Origin: Sceloporus undulatus
Lineage: Eukaryota; Chordata; Lepidosauria; Squamata; Phrynosomatidae
Reading direction: 5' to 3'
Assembly (NCBI RefSeq): GCF_019175285.1
Contig: NC_056522.1
Location: forward strand, 320,624,496 to 320,688,495
Length of the DNA stretch: 64,000 nt
The translations under genes and the position numbers were made by a program. Below the pieces are notes generated by a model. The model worked only from the letters and a program-made list of their open reading frames with translations, made no database searches and was not told the origin of the DNA. The first letter of the stretch is position 1; each line of letters starts with the position of its first letter. Of the stretch, positions 21,431 through 32,611 are shown one piece after another.

Positions 21431-22746
21431 TAGGGTTGCCATAAGTGAGTATCTCCAAACCGGGACAAATGTAGGGCAACATTTTCAAATGTAGGACACA
21501 TTTTTATAAAAATGGAGGACGCACAAAAAATTGAGGTTTTTTTTTAAATCTTAATATAAATGCATGTTTTTAGGCATGATCAAAATGGAGGACATTTTGG
21601 CATTATTCTTAGACAGATGGCAGAAATGGACTTGCCCTCGGGTTCAACTTTACTTCTCAGAAGTGTGTACTTGGGCAAGGGACTGTGGTTTTTCTTCACT
21701 GCGCATGAGTTTGTAAAAATCACAGCAAGTTACATTGGCCGTGCCTCAGAGGCTTGTTGATATCAATATCACCATCATCATCATCATCATCATCATCATC
21801 ACCACCACCACCACCACCACTATAATTGGCCAAGAAAGGCAGACTTGTTAGCATTCAAAGCACCATAAATACACAAAAAATGCACTTGCATATATTTAAT
21901 AATAAAAAATAATGAAAAAATAAATAAAAAACAAGGCAGGGGTGTATATATTTGATAATAAAAATTAATGTAATAAAATAAAAAACAAGTAATAATAAAA
22001 ATTAATAAAATAAAACAAAAACAAGCAATAATAAAAATTAATGAAATAAAATAAAAACAAGCAATAATAAAAATTAATGAAATAAAAACAAGCAATAATA
22101 AAAATTAGTGAAATAAAAAATAAAAAGCAATAATAAAAATTAAAAAATTAAATAAAATAAGTATTTTATATTTTTAAATATCATTTTAAAACCCCAAAAT
22201 ACCAAGGCAGACCTAATGGCCACTGACTCAGCTCTCCTCCTCCTCCTCCTCCTTCTCTGGCCCAATTCTGCCCTGGCCTTCAGGCACCCTTCCTCCGGCT
22301 CCTTCCTCCTCCTCCTCCTCCTCTCCCCCCTCCTCCTCCTTTTGATGGCTGGTGCATGCGCGCGTGGAGGCAAGCAGGGCAGGCGCACGCGCACGCGCGG
22401 AGAGAACCAGGGCAGGCACACGGGGGGGAGGAAAGTGGGGCAGGCGCGCGCGTGAACGGAGGGAATGGGGTAGGCGCGCGTGCTGCCACTGGCCCCTGCT
22501 GAGGCCTGGGCGGCGCGCAAGCCCTCCCAGTGGGGGCACGGTGGCGGCGGCGCTTCTGCCACCGAGGAAGAGGAGGAAGGCGGAGCCGGAGGAGGAGGTG
22601 GGTTGGCGCCGCAGCAACCGCATTAGCAGCAGCGGCAATGGCCAGAGCGGGCCCCCAAACCGGGAACAAGGCACGGGTGGGGGCCCAAACCGGACCGGGA
22701 GGGGCCCCCCAAAACCGTGAATGGCCGCCGGGTTATGGCAACCCTA
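21431..22746. mobile_element. Non-autonomous hAT transposon, 1316 bp, with 8-bp target duplication
   Basis: It is flanked by GATATACT at 21423-21430 and 22747-22754. Terminal inverted repeats are TAGGGTTGCCATAA (14 bp, perfect). An 8-bp duplication and such ends define the hAT superfamily. No transposase frame is visible. The interior holds (ATC)n and (ACC)n, an AATAAAAATTAATG tandem region (21900-22160), and a CpG-rich, (CCT)n-bearing segment (22215-22730) whose open frames are compositional. Confidence 0.9.
22215..22735. repeat. CpG-island-like interior of the hAT element
   Basis: Very high G+C with many CpG, GCGCGC runs and (CTC)n, abutting AT-rich tandem DNA within the same transposon. 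It resembles captured promoter or 5' UTR sequence, but I recognise no host exon in it. Confidence 0.5.
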
Positions 22747-23349
22747 GATATACTTGAAGTATTAAAACCTCATAATATGATCCAATTCACAACTGTATTG
22801 ATGCTGACAGTACTGATCCTTAAAACAGGGCAAAGGGTTTTTGCTCTCTAGATGTTTTGGACTTCAGCTCTCAGACAGTGGTAAGGGGCTATGGAAGTTA
22901 TAGTCCAAAACCTTTGGAAAAACAACAGTTCCCAACCCATTATAGAACAAACCACCAGACGGTGCTATTGTTAACTTGCAATTACAGATAATATACAGAT
23001 GGGTTCAGAGGAGAAGAACTCAGTTCATGCTGTGATGAAATTTTAACCAGGTACTTTGTGACCGACAGTTCATTCTCTTAACCATTATACCATCTCTCAA
23101 TTGTAATTACAGGTCCCAGGTGTTTAAAGGCAGTCTTTACCTTTTTTTCCTCCAGCTCTTATGGCCTACTTAAAACGAGCAGGTTATTGAAAGAAATGGA
23201 TTGTTTTCTTCTCAGTTTCCTGATGGACACCCAGAATAGATATTCATCCATTATGATTTTGTGGAAAAGGGAGATAACCTGGGAATTATTTCTGTGGATA
23301 AATATGGGGAAATGAGTTGATAGGATTTTAGTATTAAAGTGGGGTGGGA

Positions 23350-23470
23350 ATCATTTAATATCCCAGATGTTGTTGGACTGCAAGATTCAACAGCTTTAGG
23401 TAGCATGGGCAGTGGTAAGGAATGTTGGGAGTTGCAGTCCAGCAACATCTGGAGGGCCACATGATTCTCA
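23350..23470. mobile_element. Palindromic MITE relic
   Basis: CCCAGATGTTGTTGGACTGC is mirrored by GCAGTCCAGCAACATCTGGA, the same family as at 3685 and 51110. Confidence 0.65.
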
Positions 23471-23809
23471 CCTCCTGTAGTAAAAGCCACTGCTATAGAA
23501 AAATATCTGTCATTTCATGAGTATGAAATAACCCTGAGTTATTATTATGTAGTGTTCACCATGGGATGCATTTCTCTGAGAGAAAGGGAATTGTGGTGCT
23601 TGAAGTGGTTGGTGTTGGTGTGTGTGTGATTATGAGTGAGCAATCACCTTTTTATGAATCAGGGATCACCTGAGAAATAGTCGACCTAAATAGCAGCAGG
23701 ATAATTTTCAGGTGAAAGAGTAGTTGAGGAAGGAGCTTGTGTGGGAAAGGAAAATTTTGTTGGCCTGCTTCCAGTTTGTTTTGGAGGAGGGGTAGAGTAG
23801 CCAGAAGCC

Positions 23810-24235
23810 TCCTTACAGTACATAGTTATATTGCTATGATTCCACTTTAACTGTGCTGACCACAAGCTATGGAATTCTGGAACTGGTAGTTTAAGGAAGG
23901 ATATTTACAGTTTTCAGTCAGAGAACTCAAGTGCTTTGTTGTTGCATGACTTCAAGATATTTCCAACTTAACGTGACCCTACCACATTCATTCAGAGGTG
24001 TTTTACCTTTGCCTTCCTTTGAGGTGGTGAGAATGTGACTTGCCTAAGGTGACCTAGTGGGTTTCCATGGTCAAGTGGAGATTCAAACCATTGTAGTCCA
24101 GCATTCAAACAACTACACCACACTGGCTCTTCCAAACTGCTTTACCAAACTGCAAATCCCAGGATTCCATAGAATGCATCCATGCCAATTAAAGTTGAAT
24201 CATGCATAGTATACATGTATATTATGAAGTGGCCC
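23810..24235. mobile_element. Palindromic MITE interrupted by a minus-strand Sauria-type SINE
   Basis: Outer parts (23810-23935 and 24130-24235) hold GATTCCACTTTAACTGTGCT and CCCAGGATTCCATAGAATGC with the closing AATTAAAGTTGAATCATG. The inner part (about 23936-24130) is an antisense SINE: TTGTTGTTGCATGACTTCAA, TTTACCTTTGCCTTCCTTT, GTAGTCCAGCATTC. Confidence 0.65.
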
Positions 24236-25497
24236 CAGGTATTCCTTATTGTGAGGGGTCACTGTGATGTCATGGACTTGTATTTGGAAATGCTATTGAT
24301 TGTATATTAGAATATAAGGTAAGGAGCTGTTGAGAAGGAGGAGAGAATGGAATATTGGAGTGAATGTTGGTTGGTGGAATGACTGAGGAGCTTTTCCTAA
24401 GATTTGCTGACAAGGCCTGGAAGTGCTAATTTGAAAGGTACTTTTAACACCACAACTCCCATAACCCTTGGCTGTTGCCATGCTGGCCTGGGGATTCTGA
24501 AGCCGTAGTTCAAAAAGTAGCTTTCCAAACCTGATAGTCTAACAACACATTAATTATAAGCTGTGTCACTCCATAAATTCAAGAAAACATAATTGCAAGG
24601 TCACTTTTTAACTTTTGTGTTTTTACTTTGTTTTGTTTTAATCATAATCATAATCATAACAGCAGCAGCAGCATCTGCTTTTGCTGCTGCAAATTTCATA
24701 AGCTGCACATACAGTTTTGCTTCACTGTCATCATTAGGAAAGAATGGCAAATGCCCTGAAGAATTTTGTTCCTGGGCTAAGGTCCAGGTAAAAAAACATT
24801 ACAGAGCAAAGACACACAGTTTATTCCTGATGATTATTTGAAGTCATGAGGAATAAAGATTTTTTTGTGAAGTATCACTTTTTCCCCTGACATTCTCATT
24901 CTGCTACTGCTTCTGTTAGCTAAATTCTGCAAAACTCTTCTTTCATCCCACCTTGAAACCTATGAGTATTTTTCAGACAAATGTTTGTTTGTACTCATTT
25001 TTTCCCTATGAGATACTCATTGTATGAACCTTTTTGCAAAATCTGAAGCTTGTTCACCTGCATTTTCTCAATATATACTTTTTAAATTGTGCACATTTTA
25101 AAAAAATGTACACATGGAACTATATCCACATTGTCCTTCAAAATGTATAATGAACTCCACAAATGTTATGTTCTTCAGAGGCAAGAAACATTCTGATCTG
25201 TTAGCAAGTGTGAAAGTGAAGTGTGAAATAGTTATTTCCTTCCAGAAATGAAATCCAACAAATCTTTTCTATCTCTGATGTAAGCCGCAGCTGTTCTTCT
25301 CCTTAGTGAATGACACTGACAAAAGTGCAAAGGAAGAGTGTGTGCTAGTACAGCAGGTTCAGCTCAGGAATTTAGTTCAAGCCCTGTTAATGTAAGATGA
25401 TAGTAGTAGTGCTTTCTCTGGTCAGAGATTAGTCAGCTGAATCCTGTGAACTTCCCAAAGAGGTCTAGAGGCTAAAATAGCAACATACTCCTGTTCT

Positions 25498-25716
25498 TTG
25501 GACCCTTTCACACTATATAGTTACAGCAGAATGGTTCCACTTTAACTGCCATGGCATCGTCCTATGGAATCCCGAGATCTGCAGTTTGAAGCATGGTACC
25601 TAGAATTCTATGCTAGCAAGCGCTAGCATCTCACCAAACTACAAACCCTAGGATTCCACAGAATGCAGCTACAACAGAGAAATTGTAGCACTGTAATGGT
25701 ATAGTGTGGAAGAGCC
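25498..25716. mobile_element. Palindromic MITE with recognisable inverted ends
   Basis: Left end GGACCCTTTCACACTATATA, right end GTATAGTGTGGAAGAGCCCC. The interior has TTCCACTTTAACTGCCATGG and AAACTACAAACCCTAGGATT. Best preserved copy of this family here. Confidence 0.7.
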
Positions 25717-26458
25717 CCTGGCTACAGTCATGGCAAGAATGGGTGGTACTGCGATAACAGAGGTGTGGAACTTGCAGTCCTCCAGATATTGTTGAAAACT
25801 GCAATTCCTGTCAGTCCTAGCTAGCAAAAGCAATGGTCAGGGGTAAGCAGAGTTGAGGTCCAGCTAGATGGCCACGTGCCTCCCTTCCTTGGCATACAGC
25901 ATCTTTCTCTCACACAAGAAGCATGGCATAATCATTACAAACATTGTATACTGTATTTACTTATACAGCAGGCCCTTGCTATCCATGTGGTTTGATTCCA
26001 GGACCTTGTGTGGATAGGAAAATCCATGGATGGTCAAGTCCCACTAAATACAATGGCATAGTAAAATGGTGTCCCTTATATCAAATGGCAAAATCAAAGT
26101 TTGGAATGTATATATTTTAAAAAATATTTTCAAGCCATGTCAGAAAAGCTAAAGCGCAGAATGAACTCAGGCTTGCTAGAGAGGTTAAGAACAATAAAAA
26201 GGGCTTTTTTGGATATGTCCGCAGCAAAAGGAAGAAGAAGGAAACGGTAGGGCCACTGCGTGGAGAAGATGGCAAAATGCTAACAGAGGACAGAGAAAAG
26301 GCAGAATTACTCAACACCTTCTTTGCCTCAGTCTTCTCAGAAAAGGCAAAGGGTGCTCAACCTGAGGATAATGGAGCAGAGGACAGAATAGGGGAATTTC
26401 AGCACAGAATAAGTAAAGAGATAGTAGAGGAACACCTTGTTAATCTAAATGAATTTAA

Positions 26459-26824
26459 AGCGGGGTACAAACCGCCGCTTTGCGGCGCTCCCCCGCCTCC
26501 GCCATTTGCTCCGTGCGGGAGCCGCAGCAGCCAAACCGCGCGACTCCCGCGTGGAGCAAAAAAGAAGCTCCATTTCGGAGCTTCTTCTTGCGGCGCCTCT
26601 ATGACGTCACGAGGCGCCTGGCGTGGACTCGCGACGTCATAGGTGCCGCGACACGTCTGGACGCTATGTGTCCAGTACGTAAAGATGGCGGCGCCCATGT
26701 AGAAGGGGCGTCGCTATCTTGTACGTATAGGATACGTACTAGGGTTAGGGGGGTGCGGAAGCACCGCCCCTTCCTAACCCTAGTACGTATCCTATACGTA
26801 CTATATGGCAGTTTGTATCCCGCG
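26459..26824 (+). mobile_element. GC-rich hairpin-chain MITE, copy A (inserted in CR1)
   Basis: Terminal inverted repeats are GCGGGGTACAAACCGCCG and GGCAGTTTGTATCCCGC. Removing it, with one TAA, restores the CR1 sequence, so TAA is the probable 3-bp target duplication (PIF/Harbinger-like, tentative). It is made almost entirely of consecutive inverted repeats: GAAGCTCC/GGAGCTTC near 26571-26591, GGCGCCTC/GAGGCGCC near 26593-26620, an ATGGCGGCGCC arm at 26682-26720, and perfect 29-bp arms at 26721-26749 and 26773-26801. Rich in CpG. No protein coding. Confidence 0.85.
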
Positions 26825-28280
26825 TAAGTCTCCGGGACCAGATGAACTCCATCCAAGGTTATTAAAAGAACTGGCAAATGTAATATCGGAGCCATTGGCA
26901 ATAATCTTTGAAAACTCCTGGAAAACAGGAGAGATCCCAGCAGACTGGCGGAGGGCAAACGTTGTCCCCATCTTCAAAAAGGGGAAAAAAGAGGATCCCA
27001 ACAATTATCGTCCAGTTAGTCTGACATCAGTACTAGGAAAGATTCTGGAGCAGATCATTAAACAGAGAGTCTGTGAACATCTAGAAGGCAATGCCATAAT
27101 CACAAAAAGTCAACATGGGTTTCAGAGAAACAAGTCATGCCAGACAAATCTAATCTCTTTCTTTGATAAAATTACCAGCTTGGTAGATGAAGGGAATGCT
27201 GTGGATATAGTATATCTTGATTTCAGTAAGGCCTTTGACAAGGTTTCCCATGACATTCTTGCAAACAAGCTTGTAAAATGTGGAATAGACAAAGGAACTG
27301 TTAAATGGATCTGTAATTGGTTGACCGGCCGAACCCAAAGGGTGCTCAACAATGGCTCCTTTCCATCCTGGAGAGAAGTGACCAGTGGGGTCCCACAGGG
27401 CTCTGTCCTGGGCCCAGTGCTATTCAACATTTTTATCAATGACCTGGATGACAGAATTGGGAGCATACTTATCAAATTTGCAGATGACACCAAATTAGGG
27501 GGAATAGCTAATACCCCAGAGGACAGGATCAAGATTCAAAATGACCTGAATAGACTAGAAAGCTGGGCCAAAGCTAACAAAATGAAATTCAACACAGAGA
27601 AATGTAAGGTATTGCACTTAGGGCGGAAAAATAAAATGCACAGATATAGGATGGGTGACACCTGGCTGAAGGAAACTACGTGTGAAAGGGATCTAGGAGT
27701 CCAAGTAGACCACAAGTTGAACATGAGTGAACAGTGTGATGCGGCAGCTAAAAAGGCCAATGCTATTTTAGGCTGCATCAATAGAAGTATAGTGTCTAGA
27801 TCAAGGGAAGTAATAGTGCCACTGTATTCTGTTTTGGTCAGGCCCCACCTAGAATATTGTGTCCAGTTCTGGGCACCACAATTCAGAAAGGACATTGAGA
27901 AACTGGAGCGTGTCCAAAGGAGGGCGACAAAAATGGTGAAGGGTCTGGAAACCATGCCCTATGAGGAACGACTTAGGGAGCTGGGTATGTTTAGCCTGGA
28001 GAAAAGAAGGTTAAGAGGTGATATGATAGCCCTGTTTAAATATTTGAAAGGATGTCATATTGAGGAGGGAGCAAGCTTGTTTTCTGCTGCTCCAGAGAAC
28101 AGGACCCAGAACAATGGATGCAAGCTACAGGAAAAGAGATTCCACCTCAACATTAGTAAGAACTTCCTGACAGTAAGGGCTGTTCGACAATGGAATGCAC
28201 TTCCTCGGAAGGTGATAGAGTCTCCTTCCTTGGAGGTCTTTAAACAGAGGCTGGATGGCCATCTGTCAGGGATGCTTTGA
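26825..28280 (+). pseudogene. CR1 ORF2, reverse transcriptase and C-terminal domain
   Basis: The conserved order is PGPDELHPRLLKELA, WRRANVVPIFKKGKKEDPNNYRPVSL, GFQRNKSCQTNL, VYLDFSKAFDKVSH, GVPQGSVLGPVLFNIFINDL, KFADDTKLGG (catalytic FADD variant of YADD) and FNTEKCKVLHLG. The tail is typical of CR1 (LERVQRRATKMVKG, RTVRQWNALPRKVIESPSLEVFKQRLDGHL). About 485 codons stay open. The endonuclease domain is absent because of 5' truncation, and the upstream part is cut off by the MITE. Role when intact: target-primed reverse transcription of CR1 RNA. Confidence 0.9.
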
Positions 28281-28409
28281 TTTGGATTTCCTGCATGGCA
28301 GGGGGTTGGACTGGATGGCCCTAGTGGTCTCTTCCAACTCTACAATTCTATGATTCTATGGCTGAATCTGTGGATAAAGAATCCATGAATATGGAGGGCC
28401 AACTGTAAT

Positions 28410-29370
28410 AGATATCTGAGAAGTTCAGAACTACTACGCCTATGAATGGGTAAAGCTAGAATTGTGTAACAATTACCTATAACTATTCAGATTCACTGTC
28501 TGTGGTTGCAGTTTGAAGGTTTCTCAGCTCCTAAAGCCCCTGTAGAACTAGGTTGCAGAACATGCTTTTCTCTCTCTGATATAAGAGGGAATAACAGCTT
28601 CAACGCTCAGGTTATCATTCCTAAGTTATTGTCCTCCCCCCCCCCCCCATGTCTGTAGTGACTAATTCTACTAGATTTTGCACTAGATTTCTTTTTTCTC
28701 CTTTCAACTCTCTTGCCTGTATCAGGGCAACCAAGACCACAACAACAAACTCTACAAGCTTTCAGGATCTCTACACCAGGCAAGATGCTACAAAAAGAAG
28801 GTAGGAAGTAGGTGAGCAGAGGGAAGAAAGTACATTGATGTTGAAGATGTTTGCATTGACTCGGTCTTAAGTGGATACAGTATGGGGGAAGAGAGGTCTG
28901 CAGTGATTCAAATAAGACTCTAGCAGCATATTTTCCAAATGGAAGCAGTCAGTTAATCTGCTATCCTACTTTCTCAGCTGCTTTTACAATGTCCCTGTTT
29001 CTCCTTTGCCCTCAGTTTACTTCAGTTGCTGCAAACTGGATTCAAAGTGCAAAGAAGTAAACAATGAGGAGAGGGGTTGAGGGGTCAGAGTCTTATCTTT
29101 CCCAGTAGGCTGAGACTTTCCTAAATTCAATACATAAATTCCAGAGTTCCTCTACCTAAAATAGTAGTTTTGTGCATTCTTCCTCATTAATAACTTATGC
29201 CCTTTTTTTGCATTGCCATATCCTTCTGCCACACACACTGAGATTAGTCACACATGTCCTGGTTTTGATCTGTGAAATGTTTGTAGGGTATGTAATGATG
29301 GATTTAGATTTCAACTGGAGTAACTCCTAGGAATGCTGAAAGTAAGAAAAGCAGAGAAATTTGTTTCACC

Positions 29371-29410
<40 letters not shown>

Positions 29411-29810
29411 GATATGCAGATATAAATTCACAGTTGTCCCCATCCTTGGCAAAACACACCAGCTTCTTCACTGGTGATAAACTTTTGAAGGTATCTTCTA
29501 CTTGAGGTAGCCCCCAGTCCAAGTCTGATTTAAAGATAAAGAACCTTAAACATGTGGCATAAAATTACCTATGTAATATTTACCAGCTGGACAGCAAGCA
29601 CACATATCATTTGGTTTACAGTCTTTCCTATTGTAGTAGTAGTAAGATTAATTTTCTTTCTGTTTAAAACAGATTATTTCCCCCATAAATTTGCATATAT
29701 ATTATAAATTAGCAAATTTTAATGCAAATTCTTTGTCCTCTTTTGGGACAGACATGGTTCTTTTTGGTAACATATAACTGCTGCATAAATATCTTAAAGG
29801 CAACAGGTCC
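28410..29810. other. No gene recognised
   Basis: Contains a (C)n run near 28636 and a (GATA)n microsatellite at about 29371-29411; otherwise unassigned sequence. Confidence 0.4.
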
Positions 29811-29814
29811 CATC

Positions 29815-30215
29815 TGATCTTGGATATTAAGTAGGGCCAGTCCTGGTTAGTACTTGGATGGGAGATTGCCAATGAATGCAAGACACTGTAGCAATAACAT
29901 TTACAATTCTGTATCACTTCATTGTGAACTAAGCAGTCTCTCCCAACAAGCTGGGTACGCATTTTAGCAACCTACAGAAGGTTGCAAGGCTGAATCAACC
30001 GTGGAGCCCTGGAATTGAACTCACAACCTTGTGGTTGAAAAACTGGCTGCAGTACTGGCATTTAATTGCTGCACCATCAGGGCTCCTTTGTAGGCTATAT
30101 TTCAGAGGAAGGAACGGGCAAAACCACCTCTGCATATTTTTTTGTCTAAGAAAACCCTTTGAAATGCATAGTGTTGCCATGAGTTGACAGGCAACTTGAA
30201 GGCACATACACACAA
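29815..30215 (+). mobile_element. 5S-rRNA-derived SINE interrupted by an inverted tRNA-derived SINE
   Basis: The left part has GATCTTGGATATTAAGTAGG, GGTTAGTACTTGGATGGGAG and GACACTGTAG. The right part (from about 30090) resumes TTGTAGGCTATATTTCAGAG and ends with AGTTGACAGGCAACTTGAAG and CACATACAC. The inserted SINE at about 29895-30087 is antisense (GGAGCCCTGGAATTGAACTC, AACCTTGTGGTTG, GCACCATCAGGGCTCC). TGTAG occurs on both sides as probable target duplication. Confidence 0.8.
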
Positions 30216-30463
30216 AGAGGCAAAGGATATGAATGGGAAGATGAACAGATAATAGTAGAAGAAAAGATCTGGAGGGGAGCCAGTCTTTGATTGCAGTCAG
30301 TAAAATGGCCAGAGCTTGGATGTAATGAGTTACAAGTAACACAGGTACCTGCAACCTGCTCCTGGGCAGTGGGGGTAATAGTGGCATCAAGATGCTACAT
30401 TTTAGAGTTAATGTCTCATATATGTCAGAAATCCCCTGCATTCATATATTCATTTGGGGTTTC

Positions 30464-31201
30464 TGTCATAAGGATTATAAGTTTAGGGTTGGTTTAGATA
30501 TTATTAGAGTAAGTTAGTAATGGGTTTGACACATATTAGTTTGATAGAATATACTAGAAGGTGATGGATTGATGGTTAGCCTCTGTGCTTGCTTGTTAGG
30601 ATTGGAATGCTGCAATGTTAGGGAGTTACCCAGCTATAAGCTAGGCAGAGACTGTTACTGAGTTGTGAGGGGGGAGTTAAACCTAAAGAGTTATTGCTAT
30701 TGCTTATATGATGTTATGGTAATATGTTCATGATACTTATATATGTTGCTGTTATATTTTAAATGCTGCCATGTATGTTGGGTTGTGGGATGATGGGATG
30801 TATAACCATGCTTGAATATACTTATAGGCTGTTAAGGTTCATTATTACTTAGTCTAGTGGTGAAGGATGTTTATGCTTCAAGGCCACAGGTGCAAGGAGG
30901 AGATAACGCCTGGTGGGAACTTTATTGTTTTGAGAGTTTGCCAGAGATCCCGGACTAGAGGACATTACATCATTGTGAAGGAGATTCCTCACTGCGCGGG
31001 AAAGACTTATCCAATTAATTTACTTTATTGCTTTATGGGGGTGGGTATGCTTGTGGGACTATATAACCCATATGTAACTATGCATCTTCATTCCTGACAA
31101 AGAAGTCACTTCTCTTGTATGTAACACTATTTTCAATAAAGTTCGTACTTTTACAGTCCAGCCTCTTATTGGAAAGGGGGACTGCAAGCTGGAGCCTGAC
31201 A
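30464..31201 (+). repeat. Probable solo LTR of an endogenous retrovirus-like element
   Basis: It starts TGTCATAAGG and ends GCCTGACA (TG...CA with TGTCA/TGACA inverted tips). In the expected order it has a TATA-like ACTATATAACCC near 31060 and a poly(A) signal AATAAAG near 31136. No internal coding region is attached, so it would be a solo LTR. Target duplication is not evident. Assignment rests on LTR-like architecture only; age cannot be estimated from one LTR. Confidence 0.5.
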
Positions 31202-31849
31202 ATATAAAAGTCTTCACTGGTGTTATGAGTAATGGTTTCTAGTTGCTTTCAAAAAAATTCTTTTAAAGGGGGTTTTAATTGGTGTTTTCACAAAGATTTT
31301 TTAATTGATGCCATTCTCATCTCAGTTGTCAGATTTTTTTTTCTGTCATACATCAATATAACAGACAGTCATGGGAAAGTAATGAGCACTGTAACAAGTA
31401 ATTTAACCATTTATTTATTTTCATCATTGCAATGAGTAACAGCAATGGGTTATTTTTAAAACACTGTAATGAATAACTCGATGGGAATTACTTTTAAAAT
31501 GTAATTTTTCACTCTCTGACAATGCCATGGGCAAGCTCTGGCTGTGTATACCACATGCCATCTAAGTGTCAAGACATCACCTTAATTATATAGCCCTATA
31601 AGTGAGTCAGAAAGGGAAGCTCAGACAGGATCAGCCACCTGGACTCAGAAGACACATTCACTAGCTCAGTGTTTCTGAGAACACTGACCTGACCAGGAGG
31701 TGCTGGGAAAAGGATGACAACAAGTAGAAGGGACATTACTCCACTGACACAACAGAGAGCCAGCTCCTAAGAGTTTAAACAGCAGGACCCATCAATTAAG
31801 CTTTCTAGAGAGTGTCATTTGAAAGGGCTAATGCTGTACAATCTTCCTC

Positions 31850-32480
31850 CAGTGCTGGAGTGGGCAACTATGGTGGGGCTTGGGGACAATTTTCTGTCCC
31901 TGGGAACCTTTGAGGGTTGCATGCATAGATTGTGATCTTTGCCAAAACTGCCCCCAAGCTCTGCTTCTGGTTCTGAAAAACAGGTATTTGGGGATGTTCA
32001 ACAGTGTAGAGTGAATGTGTGACCTATTTAAACAATGGCATATTGCTCCTAGAGGCTTCCAAGAAAGGCAACACACACACACACACACACACAAGGTTGG
32101 CCAAGGATTCTGGAGGAGTTGAGGACCCCCAAACAGACTTGGTGGCAGTGGCATCCTTAGGGTTGGCGTCATTTGGTGTGGTCACTCATGGGGGGGCAGG
32201 TCTTATGTGGGTGCAGCTTTCAATGTGTGACTTCTGGTATGCACAAGAGCATTCACACCTGGCCAGAAACACCCAGCGCGCCCCCAGGAAGCAGCCACAG
32301 CACTTGGGGTGCCTCCGCCTGGGGCCTGGGCTGCCCGAAAAGGCACTCTTTTGTGGGACTGGAGAGCTGGCCTGGTGTCACCCCCCCCCTTTTTTGGGGA
32401 GTGTCACCAGGTGTGGCCCACACTACTGCTTGGTGGGCCATTTGCAGCTCAGGGACACATTTGTCCACCCTTGCTTTAGT
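31850..32480. mobile_element. hAT-like non-autonomous element
   Basis: Left end GTGCTGGAGTGGGCAACTAT and right end CACATTTGTCCACCCTTG are near-inverted copies of the common hAT terminus (CAAGGGTGGACAA type). The interior has (AC)n at 32071-32092 and G+C-rich non-coding sequence. A relative lies at 49755-50165. Confidence 0.6.
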
Positions 32481-32611
32481 AAAGTGGTCCCCAAACTGTG
32501 TTCTTTAAGGGATTTTGGACTTCATCGCCCAGAATCCTAGACTACTGGCCAACATAGCTGAGGCTTCTGGGAGCTGAAGTCACATTCTCTTAAAGTGCAC
32601 AGTTTGGAGAT

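Larger units (their letters stand above)
26138..28361 (+). mobile_element. CR1 LINE, 5'-truncated, itself interrupted by a GC-rich MITE
   Basis: ORF2 remnants run from KAKAQNELRLAREVKNNKKGFFGYVRSKRKKKETVGPLRGEDGK at the left to DGHLSGML near 28280. The CR1-type 3' end follows: CCAACTCTACAATTCTATG and an ATTCTATG repeat. Apart from the MITE the frame is open, and 28120-28361 is nearly identical to 54785-55022. Both point to recent mobility. Confidence 0.9.
25966..28405 (+). mobile_element. Tigger-like (Tc1/mariner group) non-autonomous element, split by CR1
   Basis: The left terminus CAGCAGGCCCTTGCTATCCA is preceded by TA. The right terminus ends GGAGGGCCAACTG and is followed by TA, the expected TA target duplication. 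The two halves (25966-about 26137 and about 28362-28405) total roughly 215 bp. The rest is an inserted CR1. Oldest layer of a three-layer nest. Confidence 0.8.

Noticed and set aside
22140-22757. Six overlapping open frames of 75-148 codons
   Set aside because: Caused by CpG-rich, (CTC)n composition inside a non-autonomous hAT element; Arg/Pro/Ala-rich text with no domain.
26480-26827. Open frames on both strands at 26.4-26.95 kb and 44.35-44.76 kb
   Set aside because: They coincide with the GC-rich MITE copies and arise from inverted repeats, so the same peptides appear on opposite strands.
29815-29892. Possible 5S rRNA gene
   Set aside because: Only part of 5S is present, diverged, and followed by a SINE body and tail; the same unit is repeated elsewhere in the window.
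30320-31510. A hAT element enclosing the solo LTR (GAGTTACAAGTAAC on the left, GTAATGAATAACTCG on the right)
   Set aside because: The similarity of the two outer segments is short and no 8-bp duplication could be found.
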